A stretch of 35,296 bases of DNA from positions 1 to 35,296 of the forward strand of contig DWWO01000097.1 of the NCBI GenBank assembly GCA_019119675.1, read 5' to 3'. The stretch is from Candidatus Mediterraneibacter faecipullorum. GTDB taxonomy: Bacteria; Bacillota; Clostridia; Lachnospirales; Lachnospiraceae. Of this stretch, positions 22,216 to 31,358 are shown one piece after another. Every line of letters begins with the position of its first letter. Position 1 is the stretch's first letter. A model generated the notes under the pieces. That model was not told where the DNA came from and ran no database searches. It saw only the letters and a program-made list of their open reading frames with translations. Made by a program: the position numbers and the translations under genes.

Positions 22216-22866
22216 ATGCAAGACAATCTGAAAAAAATCAAATTATCACGCACTTTTGGTAAAGCACTCATTTTCATAGTGTTTTTCTTTTTCGCTGGCT
22301 GCGGCAGCGCAGATACAGAGGAGAACGGCGTTGAAGAGATCACGTTGACATATGAGGAGGCGGAAGAAGCGGCAGAGAATGCCGAAACTTCAGAGAATAA
22401 CGGGGGAGAACAGGCAGATACAGCGGGGCAGACCGTGTTCGTGTATGTGTGCGGAGCAGTGGAATCCCCGGGAGTGTATGAGCTCAGGGCGGATGCACGT
22501 GTATTCGAGGCGATCAGTTCGGCGGGCGGCATCACGGAGGACGCCGCTCCGGATGCAGTCAACCAGGCGCGGGTCATAGCAGACGGAGAGCAGATTTATG
22601 TCCCGACAGTGGAAGAGGCAGCATCACAGCAGACAGGGGTTGGAGGAACAACAGTAACCAAAGGTACGGAAAGTGTAAAAGTAAATATAAATACAGCCGG
22701 GAAAGAGGAGCTTATGACTCTGACAGGGATCGGAGAAGCAAAAGCGGACGATATCCTGAAATACCGGGAAGAGCACGGCAGCTTCGGAAGTATCGAGGAG
22801 CTGATGCAGATCAACGGGATCAAGGAAGGCGTATTTAATAAAATAAAAGATGACATAACAATTTGA
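22216..22866 (+). CDS. comEA: ComEA-like DNA-binding lipoprotein (SLBB and helix-hairpin-helix domains)
   Basis: ComEA binds incoming DNA at the cell surface and hands it to the ComEC channel. This 216-residue version has a lipoprotein signal: a hydrophobic stretch IFIVFFFFAGC with lipobox Cys29, so it should be lipid-anchored, whereas textbook ComEA is anchored by a helix. An acidic linker follows (about 33-70), then an SLBB domain (VFVYVCGAVESPGVYELR, about 73-130) and the HhH domain (VNINTAGKEELMTLTGIGEAKADDIL and IEELMQINGIKEG, about 153-216). No comEB or pilin gene is beside it. Family and domain order are clear; competence itself is not shown. Confidence 0.9.
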   Translation: MQDNLKKIKLSRTFGKALIFIVFFFFAGCGSADTEENGVEEITLTYEEAEEAAENAETSENNGGEQADTAGQTVFVYVCGAVESPGVYELRADARVFEAISSAGGITEDAAPDAVNQARVIADGEQIYVPTVEEAASQQTGVGGTTVTKGTESVKVNINTAGKEELMTLTGIGEAKADDILKYREEHGSFGSIEELMQINGIKEGVFNKIKDDITI

Positions 22867-22889
22867 CACAGGAGTCGTGAAAGCGGAGT

Positions 22890-23576
22890 ATGAGTAAAAA
22901 GATATTAGTCGTAGATGATGAAAAACTGATCGTAAAAGGAATCCGGTTCAGTCTGGAACAGGAAGGTATGGAGGTAGATTGTGCCTATGACGGCGAGGAG
23001 GCGCTGGAGTGCGCGAGAAAATGCGAGTACGATCTGGTGCTCCTTGACGTAATGCTTCCGAAGATGGACGGATTTGAAGTGTGTCAGCAGATCAGAGAAT
23101 TCTCAGATATGCCGATCGTTATGCTGACAGCCAAAAGTGAGGACATGGATAAGATCCTGGGACTTGAATACGGAGCAGACGACTATATTACCAAGCCGTT
23201 TAATATCCTTGAGGTGAAAGCAAGGATCAAGGCGATCATGCGCCGTACTTCCAAAAGAAAAGAACCGGCCGGAAGCCCTGTGCTGGTGAAAGGGAATATG
23301 AAGATCGACTGCGAGAGCAGGCGGGTGTTCATCGGGGACAGGGAGATCAATCTGACTGCAAAAGAGTTTGATGTCCTGGAACTCCTCGCGACAAATCCAA
23401 ACAAAGTATATAGCAGGGAAAACCTTTTGAATCTTGTATGGGGATATGACTATCCGGGAGATGCGAGAACAGTAGATGTACATATCCGGCGGCTGAGGGA
23501 AAAGATCGAGATCAACCCCAGCGAGCCGAAATTTGTTCATACAAAGTGGGGAGTGGGTTATTATTTCCAGGGCTAA
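22890..23576 (+). CDS. OmpR/PhoB-family response regulator (WalR-like)
   Basis: This 228-residue transcription factor has an N-terminal receiver domain with the acidic pocket in VVDDEK, the phospho-acceptor Asp53 in LLDVMLPKMDG, the switch residues in MLTAKSED and Lys in ITKPFN, and a C-terminal winged helix (ESRRVFIGDREINLTAKEFDVLELL, then VDVHIRRLREKIE and a closing GVGYYF). It resembles WalR/VicR-type regulators of cell-wall metabolism. The gene overlaps or directly abuts the histidine kinase gene. Its targets are unknown; it lies between comEA and comEC and may regulate envelope or DNA-uptake genes. Confidence 0.93.
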   Translation: MSKKILVVDDEKLIVKGIRFSLEQEGMEVDCAYDGEEALECARKCEYDLVLLDVMLPKMDGFEVCQQIREFSDMPIVMLTAKSEDMDKILGLEYGADDYITKPFNILEVKARIKAIMRRTSKRKEPAGSPVLVKGNMKIDCESRRVFIGDREINLTAKEFDVLELLATNPNKVYSRENLLNLVWGYDYPGDARTVDVHIRRLREKIEINPSEPKFVHTKWGVGYYFQG

Positions 23577-25008
23577 ACGTCGTATCAGATTAAGAGACAA
23601 AGTCTTTAAAAATATGCGGATCCGCATTATCGTATTGTTTGTGCTGGCAGGGCTTGTGCCCTGTCTTGCCGCGCTGTTCGGGGTCGTAAAGTTCTATGAG
23701 CTTCATGCCGTGGAACTTCGGACGGCCGAGATCCAGAATCAATGTACGATCCTTTCTAACCAGCTGAGCAATTACAGCTACCTGACCGATACTTCATCGG
23801 AAGTTATCAACGCAAATCTTGCACAGCTTACCAACATCTACAACGGAAGGGTCATGATCATCGACCGCGATCTGAAAGTCATAAAAGATACATACAGTCT
23901 GGATGAGGGGAAAACAGATGTTTCCGAAAATGTGATCCGCTGTATGCAGGGGGAGACTACGAATCAGTATGACAGGAGAAATCATTATATTGAGGTGACA
24001 TCTCCGATCCTGGGAGCCGAGGACGATGAGGTGGTAGGTGTTATGCTCGCTACCGTTGCAACGGATAATATTGAAGCGACGATCCAGATCTTATATACAC
24101 ATGGCGGCGTTGTGGTCGGTATCATATTGATTCTTCTGACCGTTTTCGGCGTGTTCATTGCGGACCGGATGGTAAGACCGATACACCGGATCACAGGCGC
24201 GATTGAAAATGTGACAGAAGGCTACAGTGATGACGTACTCCACGTGGATACATTCACGGAGACAAGGCAGCTCAGTGAAGCCTTTAACAAGATGCTCGGA
24301 AGATTGAAAATACTTGATGAATCAAGGGAAGAGTTTGTCTCAAATGTCTCTCACGAATTGAAGACGCCGATGACATCTATGAAAGTGCTGGCGGATTCTC
24401 TTCTTGAGATGAAGGAAGCTCCTGTGGAGATGTATCAGGAGTTCATGCAGGATATCGCAAAAGAGATCGACAGGGAGAATCAGATCATCACAGATCTTCT
24501 TTCTCTCGTTAAGATGGACAAGACCGGACAGAATCTGAATATACAGACTGTCAATATCAATGAGCTCCTGGAACAGATCCTGAAGCGTCTCCGTCCGATC
24601 GCAGACAAAAAAAATGTGGAGATGGTCATGGAGAGTTTCCGTCCTGTAAGTGCAGAGATCGACGAGATGAAATTTACGCTCGCTATATCGAATCTTGTGG
24701 AGAATGCGATCAAATATAATCACGATAATGGCTGGGTCCATGTATCTCTCAATGCAGACCATAAATATTTCTATATCAAGGTGGAAGACTCGGGAATCGG
24801 GATTCCGGAGGAAGACCAGCCGCATATTTTTGAGCGTTTCTACCGGGTGGACAAGTCTCATTCCAGAGAGATTGGCGGTACAGGGCTGGGACTTGCAATT
24901 GCGAGAAATGCAGTGATCGTCCATCGCGGTGCGATCAAGGTCTACAGCAACGAGGGAGAGGGAACGACTTTTACAGTCCGTATTCCTTTGACCTACGTGG
25001 CAGCATAG
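23533..25008 (+). CDS. Membrane sensor histidine kinase, partner of the response regulator
   Basis: The kinase has an N-terminal membrane helix (IIVLFVLAGLVPCLAALFGVV), an extracytoplasmic sensor region (about 50-190), a second helix (GVVVGIILILLTVFGVFIAD), a HAMP linker (MVRPIHRITGAIENVTEG), the phospho-acceptor motif FVSNVSHELKTPMTSMK with His274, and the ATPase domain with NLVENAIKYN, DSGIGIPEED and GTGLGLAIA. This matches WalK-type kinases. The start is unclear: a TTG at 23533, inside the regulator gene, or ATG 23614, neither with a clear ribosome site. His274 is numbered from the TTG. The ribosome site of the next gene overlaps its stop codon. Confidence 0.92.
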   Translation: MFIQSGEWVIISRAKRRIRLRDKVFKNMRIRIIVLFVLAGLVPCLAALFGVVKFYELHAVELRTAEIQNQCTILSNQLSNYSYLTDTSSEVINANLAQLTNIYNGRVMIIDRDLKVIKDTYSLDEGKTDVSENVIRCMQGETTNQYDRRNHYIEVTSPILGAEDDEVVGVMLATVATDNIEATIQILYTHGGVVVGIILILLTVFGVFIADRMVRPIHRITGAIENVTEGYSDDVLHVDTFTETRQLSEAFNKMLGRLKILDESREEFVSNVSHELKTPMTSMKVLADSLLEMKEAPVEMYQEFMQDIAKEIDRENQIITDLLSLVKMDKTGQNLNIQTVNINELLEQILKRLRPIADKKNVEMVMESFRPVSAEIDEMKFTLAISNLVENAIKYNHDNGWVHVSLNADHKYFYIKVEDSGIGIPEEDQPHIFERFYRVDKSHSREIGGTGLGLAIARNAVIVHRGAIKVYSNEGEGTTFTVRIPLTYVAA

Positions 25009-25020
25009 GAGGGTGACAAA

Positions 25021-25953
25021 ATGAAGATAAGAAAACTTGTTCTCCCCACAGTGATCTGTCTGACTGTTCTGATCGCGGCATGCGGCAGTCGGAAACAGAT
25101 CGGAGAAGGAGATTCCTATGTCTATTGCCTGAATGAGAGTGAGACCGGACTGATCAAAGTCGCATGTGATCTGCCGGATGGCGAAACACAGGAGGCAGCC
25201 GAAGCAGTGCTGGAAGAATTAAGCACTCCGGCAGAGGATATCGAGTATATGACGCCTATTCCTGAAGAGGTAAAGGTACAGAACTGTGAACTCTTCGGCG
25301 GAATACTGGAAGTTGATTTCAGTGGAGAATATCTGGATGTCAGAAACATCCGGGAGAAACTGATGCGGGCTGCGGTCGTGCAGTCGCTCGTGCGTATCGA
25401 TGGTGTAAATGCGGTCGCATTTACTGTGGACGGAGCTCCCCTGACAGATAATGATGGCGTGGAGATCGGTCTGATGAACGAGGATGATTTCGTGGAAACG
25501 ACGGCTTCTTCTCCGAGTGCATATCAAACAGATACGCTCACACTTTACTTCGCAAATGAGAGCGGAGATAAACTTGTGGCAGAACAAGTAGATGTCAGAT
25601 ACAGCAGTAATGTGTCAAAAGATAAGCTGATCGTGGAGAAGCTGATGCAGGGACCGGACGGAACAGATAGTTTTCCTACGATCAATCCGGATACAAATCT
25701 GCTGAGTGTGACAACAAAAGATAAAATATGTTATGTAAATTTTGACAGTACATTTTTGACAGGAGCATATGATATCCTGCCTGAACTTACTGTATATTCG
25801 ATCGTGAACTCTCTGGTTGAGGGAACAGAGGCTACACAGGTACAGATTACGATCAACGGAGAGACCAACGCCAGTTATATGGAAGCTGTGGACCTTTCAC
25901 AGCCTTTTGAGGCGGATATGGATCTTGTCGCAGCCGATGAAGCAGATGAATGA
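25021..25953 (+). CDS. GerMN-domain lipoprotein
   Basis: This 310-residue protein is a secreted lipoprotein with a signal ending in VLIAAC (lipobox Cys21). Two GerMN-like repeats follow (about 55-155 and 175-290): each has a hydrophobic strand, an AVEALL- or KLIVEKLMQGP-type helix, and a closing beta-strand (ILEVDFSGEYLD; KICYVNFDSTFLTG; TQVQITINGE). GerMN domains occur in the sporulation/germination protein GerM and in lipoproteins encoded beside WalRK-type two-component genes. AGGAGGG before the ATG is strong. The stop overlaps the comEC start in an ATGA junction, indicating coupling. Role probably at the cell surface; details unknown. Confidence 0.85.
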   Translation: MKIRKLVLPTVICLTVLIAACGSRKQIGEGDSYVYCLNESETGLIKVACDLPDGETQEAAEAVLEELSTPAEDIEYMTPIPEEVKVQNCELFGGILEVDFSGEYLDVRNIREKLMRAAVVQSLVRIDGVNAVAFTVDGAPLTDNDGVEIGLMNEDDFVETTASSPSAYQTDTLTLYFANESGDKLVAEQVDVRYSSNVSKDKLIVEKLMQGPDGTDSFPTINPDTNLLSVTTKDKICYVNFDSTFLTGAYDILPELTVYSIVNSLVEGTEATQVQITINGETNASYMEAVDLSQPFEADMDLVAADEADE

Positions 25954-28319
25954 AAAAACGGCCGCTTTGTGCGATATGTATTTTATTTCTTGTGATACAG
26001 AGTATAAGAGTCCTCTTTTCCGGTGTGGAAGAAACGCAGCCTTCTGCATTGGAAAAGGTGGTCTCTTATGGGGAAAAGCAGGTTGAACTTGCAGGTACTG
26101 TATACAGGATCGAAGAGAAGAAAAAAGTAACGGCTGTCTTTCTGAAAGACAGTACTGTGTCTGTTGCAGGTCAGATGCTCAATGAGTCTGAACTTCTTGT
26201 GTATATTTCCAAAAATGAAACAGAACAATCGACCGAAATAAAGATCGGAAACCGGGCTGCAGTCTCCGGAGAGGCGGAAATCTTTGAAACTGCCCGCAAT
26301 CCGGGTAATTTCGACCAGAAAACTTATTATCTGCGCCAGGGAATCCATGTGCTTGTGTGGGCAGAACAGTTCAGGATACTGTCACTTGATATAAAGCCTG
26401 TCCGGCAGTTCCTTTCGGAGGTCAGGGGCAGGTGGAATGAACTGCTGGTCCGGCATCTCGGGGACTACTACGGAGGAACGATGAGCGCGATCCTTCTGGG
26501 GGAGAAGAGCGGGCTGGATGCCAGGATGAAGACGATGTACCAGAAGTGCGGGATCAGCCATCTGCTTGCCATATCCGGTCTGCATATGACGTTTTTGGGC
26601 ATGGGAATCTATAATCTCCTGCGGAAAGCCGGATGTGGATTTGTCATTTCGGGTCTTGCAGGCGGTATACTTCTGATCCTGTACAGCCTGATGATCGGAG
26701 CCGGCGTCTCCAGCCTCCGCGCCCTGATCATGTTCATGGTGCGGATCGGTGCAGAGATCACGGGCAGGGACTATGATCTTTTGACCAGCCTGTTCCTGTC
26801 CGCTGCCATTCTTTGTTTCCGGCAGCCGCTGTATCTGACAGATGCGGGATTTCAGCTTTCCTACGGGGCAATACTGGGGATAGCCCTGTTTAGTCCGGTA
26901 TTCTCTGAGATGTTCGGATGTGCGCAGGTCAGTGACAGGAAAAGAAGGCTTGAACGTAAGAAAACAGGACGGATCCTGTGGATGCAGAGTAAAGGACTCA
27001 CAGCTTTTCTATGGATCCTGAATGGTCTGAGCACCAGCCTTGCTGTCAATGTGTTCCTGCTTGGCCCCCTGCTCTGGTTTTATTTCGAAGTCCCTCCATA
27101 TTCTGTATTTCTGAACCTGATCGTGATCCCTGTCATGCCTGTTGCAATGGGAGCGGGAGTGGCAGGATCTGCGCTGAGCCTTATGTCCGATGCCGCGGGC
27201 GGTGCCGTGCTGCAGATCTGCGGCGGGGTACTCCGGAGCTATGATCAGGTGTGTACATGGGCAGGTATGCTTCCCTGTAACCGGTTTGTGGCAGGGAAGC
27301 CGGACGCGCCCTGGATCGTGGTATATTATCTGGTACTGGCCGGATTATGGATTTTGTTCAAGTATATTGTCGGAAAAAGAGAACAGGAGGAAGAAAAGAG
27401 GAAAAGCGGGAATAAGATTTCAAATAAAAGCCGGAAACCATGCAGACTCCCCGGCTGTGCGATACTGTTCTTTGCAGCGGGGATGGCACTGGTATGCAGG
27501 GGCGGATTTCGGCTGCCGGATGAAGCACAGATCACAGTACTGGATGTGGGGCAGGGAGACGGGATCCATATCAGACATGATTCTCTCAACTGCCTGATCG
27601 ACGGCGGGAGCAGCGATGTCTCATCCGTGGGGACTTACCGTCTGGAACCTTATTTTCTCTCACGGGGGGTGGATGCGCTTGACTATGTATTTGTGACCCA
27701 TGGAGATGACGATCATATCAGCGGAGTGCGGGAGATGCTGGAGAATCAGACGTTCGGGGTGAAAATCCGGAATCTTGTGATGCCGCCTTTGGAATATCAG
27801 GATGAAAAACTTATCGAGCTCGCGCAGACTGCCGTAAAAAACGGAACGAGAGTCACAGTCATGGATCCGGGAGACAAGATCACAACAGGCGCGGCAGAAG
27901 AGGAAAAGGGCATGGTCCTTACCTGTATCGGACCGGAAAGCGGATTAGAAGTGGAGCCGGGAAATGAGACCTCTCTTGTTCTGGATCTGTCTTTTGGAGA
28001 ATTTGATATGCTGTTTACCGGTGATGTGGAAGGCAGTGGAGAAGAAAGTCTGATCAGCTCCGGACTGCTGAGGGACTATGATATCTTGAAAGCCGCCCAT
28101 CATGGATCGAAAAATTCCGGGACAGAGGAATTTCTGCAGATCACAGCATCGGAGTATGCTGTGATTTCAGCAGGGAAGGACAACCGGTACGGACATCCTC
28201 ACGCAGAGACGCTGCAGAGGCTTAACGATGCCGGGGGTACAGTTTATTCCACGCAGGACAACGGAGCGGTTATGATACGAAGCGATGGGGTGACCATGAC
28301 GATAAACGGATTTAAGTAA
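25950..28319 (+). CDS. comEC: ComEC/Rec2 DNA-uptake channel protein
   Basis: ComEC forms the membrane channel that imports single-stranded DNA during transformation. The 789-residue protein has three parts: an N-terminal soluble/OB-like region (about 30-145; GTVYRIEEKKKVTAVFLKD), a central competence domain with many membrane helices (about 165-480), carrying ILLGEKSGLDARMKTMYQKCGISHLLAISGLHMTFLGMG split over two motifs, and a C-terminal metallo-beta-lactamase-like domain (about 530-789) with VLDVGQGDGIHIRH, VTHGDDDHISG and LKAAHHGSKNS. The HxDDDH-type metal motif is intact, so the nuclease-like domain may be active. It starts in an ATGA overlap with the GerMN gene. Nothing suggests truncation. 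Confidence 0.94.
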   Translation: MKKRPLCAICILFLVIQSIRVLFSGVEETQPSALEKVVSYGEKQVELAGTVYRIEEKKKVTAVFLKDSTVSVAGQMLNESELLVYISKNETEQSTEIKIGNRAAVSGEAEIFETARNPGNFDQKTYYLRQGIHVLVWAEQFRILSLDIKPVRQFLSEVRGRWNELLVRHLGDYYGGTMSAILLGEKSGLDARMKTMYQKCGISHLLAISGLHMTFLGMGIYNLLRKAGCGFVISGLAGGILLILYSLMIGAGVSSLRALIMFMVRIGAEITGRDYDLLTSLFLSAAILCFRQPLYLTDAGFQLSYGAILGIALFSPVFSEMFGCAQVSDRKRRLERKKTGRILWMQSKGLTAFLWILNGLSTSLAVNVFLLGPLLWFYFEVPPYSVFLNLIVIPVMPVAMGAGVAGSALSLMSDAAGGAVLQICGGVLRSYDQVCTWAGMLPCNRFVAGKPDAPWIVVYYLVLAGLWILFKYIVGKREQEEEKRKSGNKISNKSRKPCRLPGCAILFFAAGMALVCRGGFRLPDEAQITVLDVGQGDGIHIRHDSLNCLIDGGSSDVSSVGTYRLEPYFLSRGVDALDYVFVTHGDDDHISGVREMLENQTFGVKIRNLVMPPLEYQDEKLIELAQTAVKNGTRVTVMDPGDKITTGAAEEEKGMVLTCIGPESGLEVEPGNETSLVLDLSFGEFDMLFTGDVEGSGEESLISSGLLRDYDILKAAHHGSKNSGTEEFLQITASEYAVISAGKDNRYGHPHAETLQRLNDAGGTVYSTQDNGAVMIRSDGVTMTINGFK

Positions 28320-28392
28320 ACAGTCTGCCCTGCGCTGTTTTACTCATTAGCAGGCGCTCCGCTCATGGAGCTGAACTGTTATCATAAATCTC

Positions 28393-28422
28393 TTGTCAAA
28401 ACGTGTTTCTTTCCTTTATAAT
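28393..28422 (+). promoter_or_regulatory. Promoter immediately before holA
   Basis: TTGTCA (28393-28398) and a perfect TATAAT (28417-28422) are spaced by 18 bp. The -10 box ends only 9 bp before the holA ATG at 28432, so a transcript from it would be nearly leaderless. No Shine-Dalgarno site is seen. Confidence 0.6.
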
Positions 28423-28431
28423 ACAAGAGTT

Positions 28432-29412
28432 ATGAAAAGCCTGAATGAAGATTTAAAAACAGGACAATTTAAACAGATCTATCTTCTGTACGGTCAGGAG
28501 GCTTACCTGAAGAAGCAGTATAAGGAACGGTTCATCAAAGCCATGGTTCCCGAAGGGGACACTATGAATTATTCTTACTATGAAGGGAAGAAGACAGATA
28601 TCAAAGAAGTGATCGATCTGGCGGAGACTCTGCCCTTTTTTGCAGAGCGCCGGCTGATCGTATTTGAGGATACCGGATTCTTTAAAAGCGGAGGGAATGA
28701 CCTGGCAGATTATATCAGCAGCGGGATACCCGAAACGACCTTTTTTATTTTTATAGAAAATGAAGTGGACAAGCGCGGTAAACTCTACAAGACAGTAAAG
28801 GCAAAAGGGCATATTGCAGAACTTGCTGCCCAGGATGAGAACACGCTCCGGAAATGGGTCTCCGGGCTGATCCGAAAGGAAAAGAAGGAGATGTCGCAGC
28901 CTGATATTGCATATTTTCTGAACAAAGTCGGAACGGATATGGAGAATATCACAAAAGAGCTGGAAAAGCTGTTCTGCTACTGTCTGGACCGGAATGTCAT
29001 TGTACGGGAAGATGTGGATGCCATCTGCGTGACGCAGATCACGAACCACATTTTTGATATGGTCAATGCAGTGGCCGCAAAGGATCAGAAAAGAGCACTG
29101 GATCTGTACTATGATCTGCTCGCGCTGAAAGAGCCGCCGATGCGTATCCTGGCCCTCATGTCGAAAGAATACAGGGATCTGTTCCATGTAAAAGAACTCT
29201 CAAGACAGGGATACGGGAGAAAGGATATCGCTTCGAAAGCAGGGCTGCATCCTTTTGTTGCGGGAAAATATATGGATCTGGCGAAAAGATTTCAGCCGGG
29301 TGAGCTGAGAAAAGTCATGGAGGAGAGTGCGGATCTCGAACAGAGAGTCAAGACCGGTCTCATAACAGACACCCTTGCAGTGGAACTGTTTATTGTAAAA
29401 CAGTCAGCTTAA
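28432..29412 (+). CDS. holA: DNA polymerase III, delta subunit
   Basis: HolA is the clamp-loader subunit that opens the sliding clamp. The 326-residue protein opens with [25 protein letters not shown] cut here at the typical family start, then has [40 protein letters not shown], and the C-terminal helical region with [22 protein letters not shown]. Start ATG 28432 agrees with the usual family N-terminus. An in-frame TTG at 28393 would place promoter DNA inside the gene. The start lies right after a promoter and lacks a ribosome site. Genes for rpsT and gpr, which often follow holA in Clostridia, are absent; lepA comes next. Confidence 0.92.
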   Translation: MKSLNEDLKTGQFKQIYLLYGQEAYLKKQYKERFIKAMVPEGDTMNYSYYEGKKTDIKEVIDLAETLPFFAERRLIVFEDTGFFKSGGNDLADYISSGIPETTFFIFIENEVDKRGKLYKTVKAKGHIAELAAQDENTLRKWVSGLIRKEKKEMSQPDIAYFLNKVGTDMENITKELEKLFCYCLDRNVIVREDVDAICVTQITNHIFDMVNAVAAKDQKRALDLYYDLLALKEPPMRILALMSKEYRDLFHVKELSRQGYGRKDIASKAGLHPFVAGKYMDLAKRFQPGELRKVMEESADLEQRVKTGLITDTLAVELFIVKQSA

Positions 29413-29426
29413 ATATGATGCGTAAG

Positions 29427-29453
29427 GTTCAGCCCGTGACCAGACGGCTGAAC
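29427..29453 (+). promoter_or_regulatory. Hairpin in the lepA leader
   Basis: GTTCAGCC (29427-29434) and GGCTGAAC (29446-29453) form an 8-bp perfect stem with an 11-nt loop between holA and the lepA ribosome site. No T run follows, so it is not a standard terminator; a role in mRNA processing or translation is possible. Confidence 0.4.
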
Positions 29454-29483
29454 TGCTGCAGGAAAAAGTATGGAGGAATCAAA

Positions 29484-31298
29484 TTGGCAGTAATAGATCA
29501 GAGTAAAATCAGAAATTTTTGTATCATTGCACACATAGATCATGGAAAATCCACACTGGCAGACCGTATCATTGAGATGACGGGGCTGCTTACAGACCGT
29601 GAGATGCAGGCTCAGGTCCTCGACAATATGGATCTGGAGCGAGAGAGAGGCATCACGATCAAAGCTCAGGCAGTCCGTACAATCTACAAGGCGGACGACG
29701 GGGAAGAATATATGTTCAACCTGATCGACACACCGGGGCATGTAGATTTCAACTATGAGGTATCCAGAAGCCTTGCAGCCTGCGACGGCGCGATCCTTGT
29801 AGTGGATGCGGCGCAGGGAGTGGAGGCACAGACCCTTGCCAATGTATATCTGGCACTGGATCACGATCTGGACGTGATGCCGGTCATCAATAAGATCGAC
29901 CTGCCGAGCGCCGATCCGGAGCGGGTGAAAGAGGAGATCGAGGACGTGATCGGGATCGATGCGGAAGACGCGCCGCTCATTTCAGCGAAGACCGGCCAGA
30001 ATGTGCATGAAGTGTTAGAGCAGATCGTAACGAAGATCCCGGCTCCGGCAGGAGACCCCGACGCGCCTCTTCAGGCCCTGATCTTTGACTCAAAATATGA
30101 CTCTTACAAAGGTGTCATTGTATTCTGCCGTATCAAAGAGGGAACAGTGAAAAAAGGAACCCCCATGCTCATGATGGCGACCGGTGCAAAAGCGGATGTG
30201 GTGGAAGTCGGGACATTCGGCGCCGGACAGTTTATCCCCTGCGATGAACTGACTGCCGGTATGGTCGGCTATATCACGGCAAGCCTGAAAAATGTAAAAG
30301 AGACACGTGTCGGCGATACGATCACCAACGCGGATCATCCGTGTGCGGAACCCCTTCCGGGATATAAGAAAGTAAATCCTATGGTCTACTGCGGACTTTA
30401 TCCTGCGGACGGTGCGAAATATCCGGATTTAAGAGACGCGCTCGAGAAGCTGCAGCTCAATGATGCGGCGCTTCAGTTCGAGGCGGAGACATCCGTCGCT
30501 CTGGGCTTTGGATTCCGCTGCGGTTTCCTGGGACTCCTTCATCTGGAGATCATCCAGGAACGTCTGGAGAGAGAGTATAATCTCGATCTTGTGACGACAG
30601 CACCGAGCGTTATCTATAAGATCTATAAGACGAACGGCGAGGTCATCGAGCTGACCAACCCGACGAACATGCCGGATCCGGCGGAGATCGACTACATGGA
30701 AGAGCCGATGGTCAAAGCTGAGATCATGGTCACATCAGAGTATATCGGAGCGATCATGGATCTGTGTCAGGAACGCCGGGGAATATACCAGAGCATGGAG
30801 TATATCGAAGAAAAACGCGCCGTGCTCCACTACCATCTGCCGCTTAATGAGATCATCTATGATTTCTTTGACGCACTGAAATCCAGATCCAGAGGATATG
30901 CTTCCTTTGATTATGAGATGATGGGATACCAGAGATCCGAGCTTGTGAAACTGGATATCCTTATTAATAAAGAAGAAGTGGATGCTCTCTCATTTATCGT
31001 ATTTGCGGGAAGCGCTTATGAGAGAGGCAGAAAGATGTGCGAGAAGCTTAAAGCAGAGATCCCGAGGCAGCTCTTTGAGATCCCGATCCAGGCGGCCATC
31101 GGAAGCAAGATCATTGCAAGAGAGACTGTCAAGGCAATGAGGAAAGACGTTCTGGCGAAATGCTACGGCGGCGATATCTCGCGTAAGAAGAAACTGCTCG
31201 AAAAACAGAAAGAGGGAAAGAAGCGCATGCGCCAGGTAGGCAATGTAGAGATCCCGCAGAAGGCGTTTATGAGCGTTCTGAAGTTAGACGACGACTGA
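29484..31298 (+). CDS. lepA: Elongation factor 4 (LepA), ribosome-associated GTPase
   Basis: LepA is a translational GTPase that acts on stalled or misassembled ribosomes. The 604-residue protein has GTPase motifs G1 (AHIDHGKST), G2 region ([10 protein letters not shown]), G3 (DTPGHVDF), G4 (NKIDLP), the EF-G-like domains [25 protein letters not shown], and the LepA-specific C-terminal domain ending with [18 protein letters not shown]. The start is TTG 29484, supported by GGAGG at 29472-29476 with 7-bp spacing; an ATG farther up at 29415 lies in the holA-lepA hairpin leader and would add 23 residues unlike LepA. Confidence 0.96.
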   Translation: MAVIDQSKIRNFCIIAHIDHGKSTLADRIIEMTGLLTDREMQAQVLDNMDLERERGITIKAQAVRTIYKADDGEEYMFNLIDTPGHVDFNYEVSRSLAACDGAILVVDAAQGVEAQTLANVYLALDHDLDVMPVINKIDLPSADPERVKEEIEDVIGIDAEDAPLISAKTGQNVHEVLEQIVTKIPAPAGDPDAPLQALIFDSKYDSYKGVIVFCRIKEGTVKKGTPMLMMATGAKADVVEVGTFGAGQFIPCDELTAGMVGYITASLKNVKETRVGDTITNADHPCAEPLPGYKKVNPMVYCGLYPADGAKYPDLRDALEKLQLNDAALQFEAETSVALGFGFRCGFLGLLHLEIIQERLEREYNLDLVTTAPSVIYKIYKTNGEVIELTNPTNMPDPAEIDYMEEPMVKAEIMVTSEYIGAIMDLCQERRGIYQSMEYIEEKRAVLHYHLPLNEIIYDFFDALKSRSRGYASFDYEMMGYQRSELVKLDILINKEEVDALSFIVFAGSAYERGRKMCEKLKAEIPRQLFEIPIQAAIGSKIIARETVKAMRKDVLAKCYGGDISRKKKLLEKQKEGKKRMRQVGNVEIPQKAFMSVLKLDDD

Positions 31299-31358
31299 TA
31301 TATGAATAAAGCAGAGCCAGCTCCGGATCAGGAGCCTGGTTCGCTGACGGAGCGTACT

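Noticed and set aside
22694-22866. Minus-strand frames over comEA
   Set aside because: Short, hydrophobic, without start signals; sense ComEA motifs explain the DNA.
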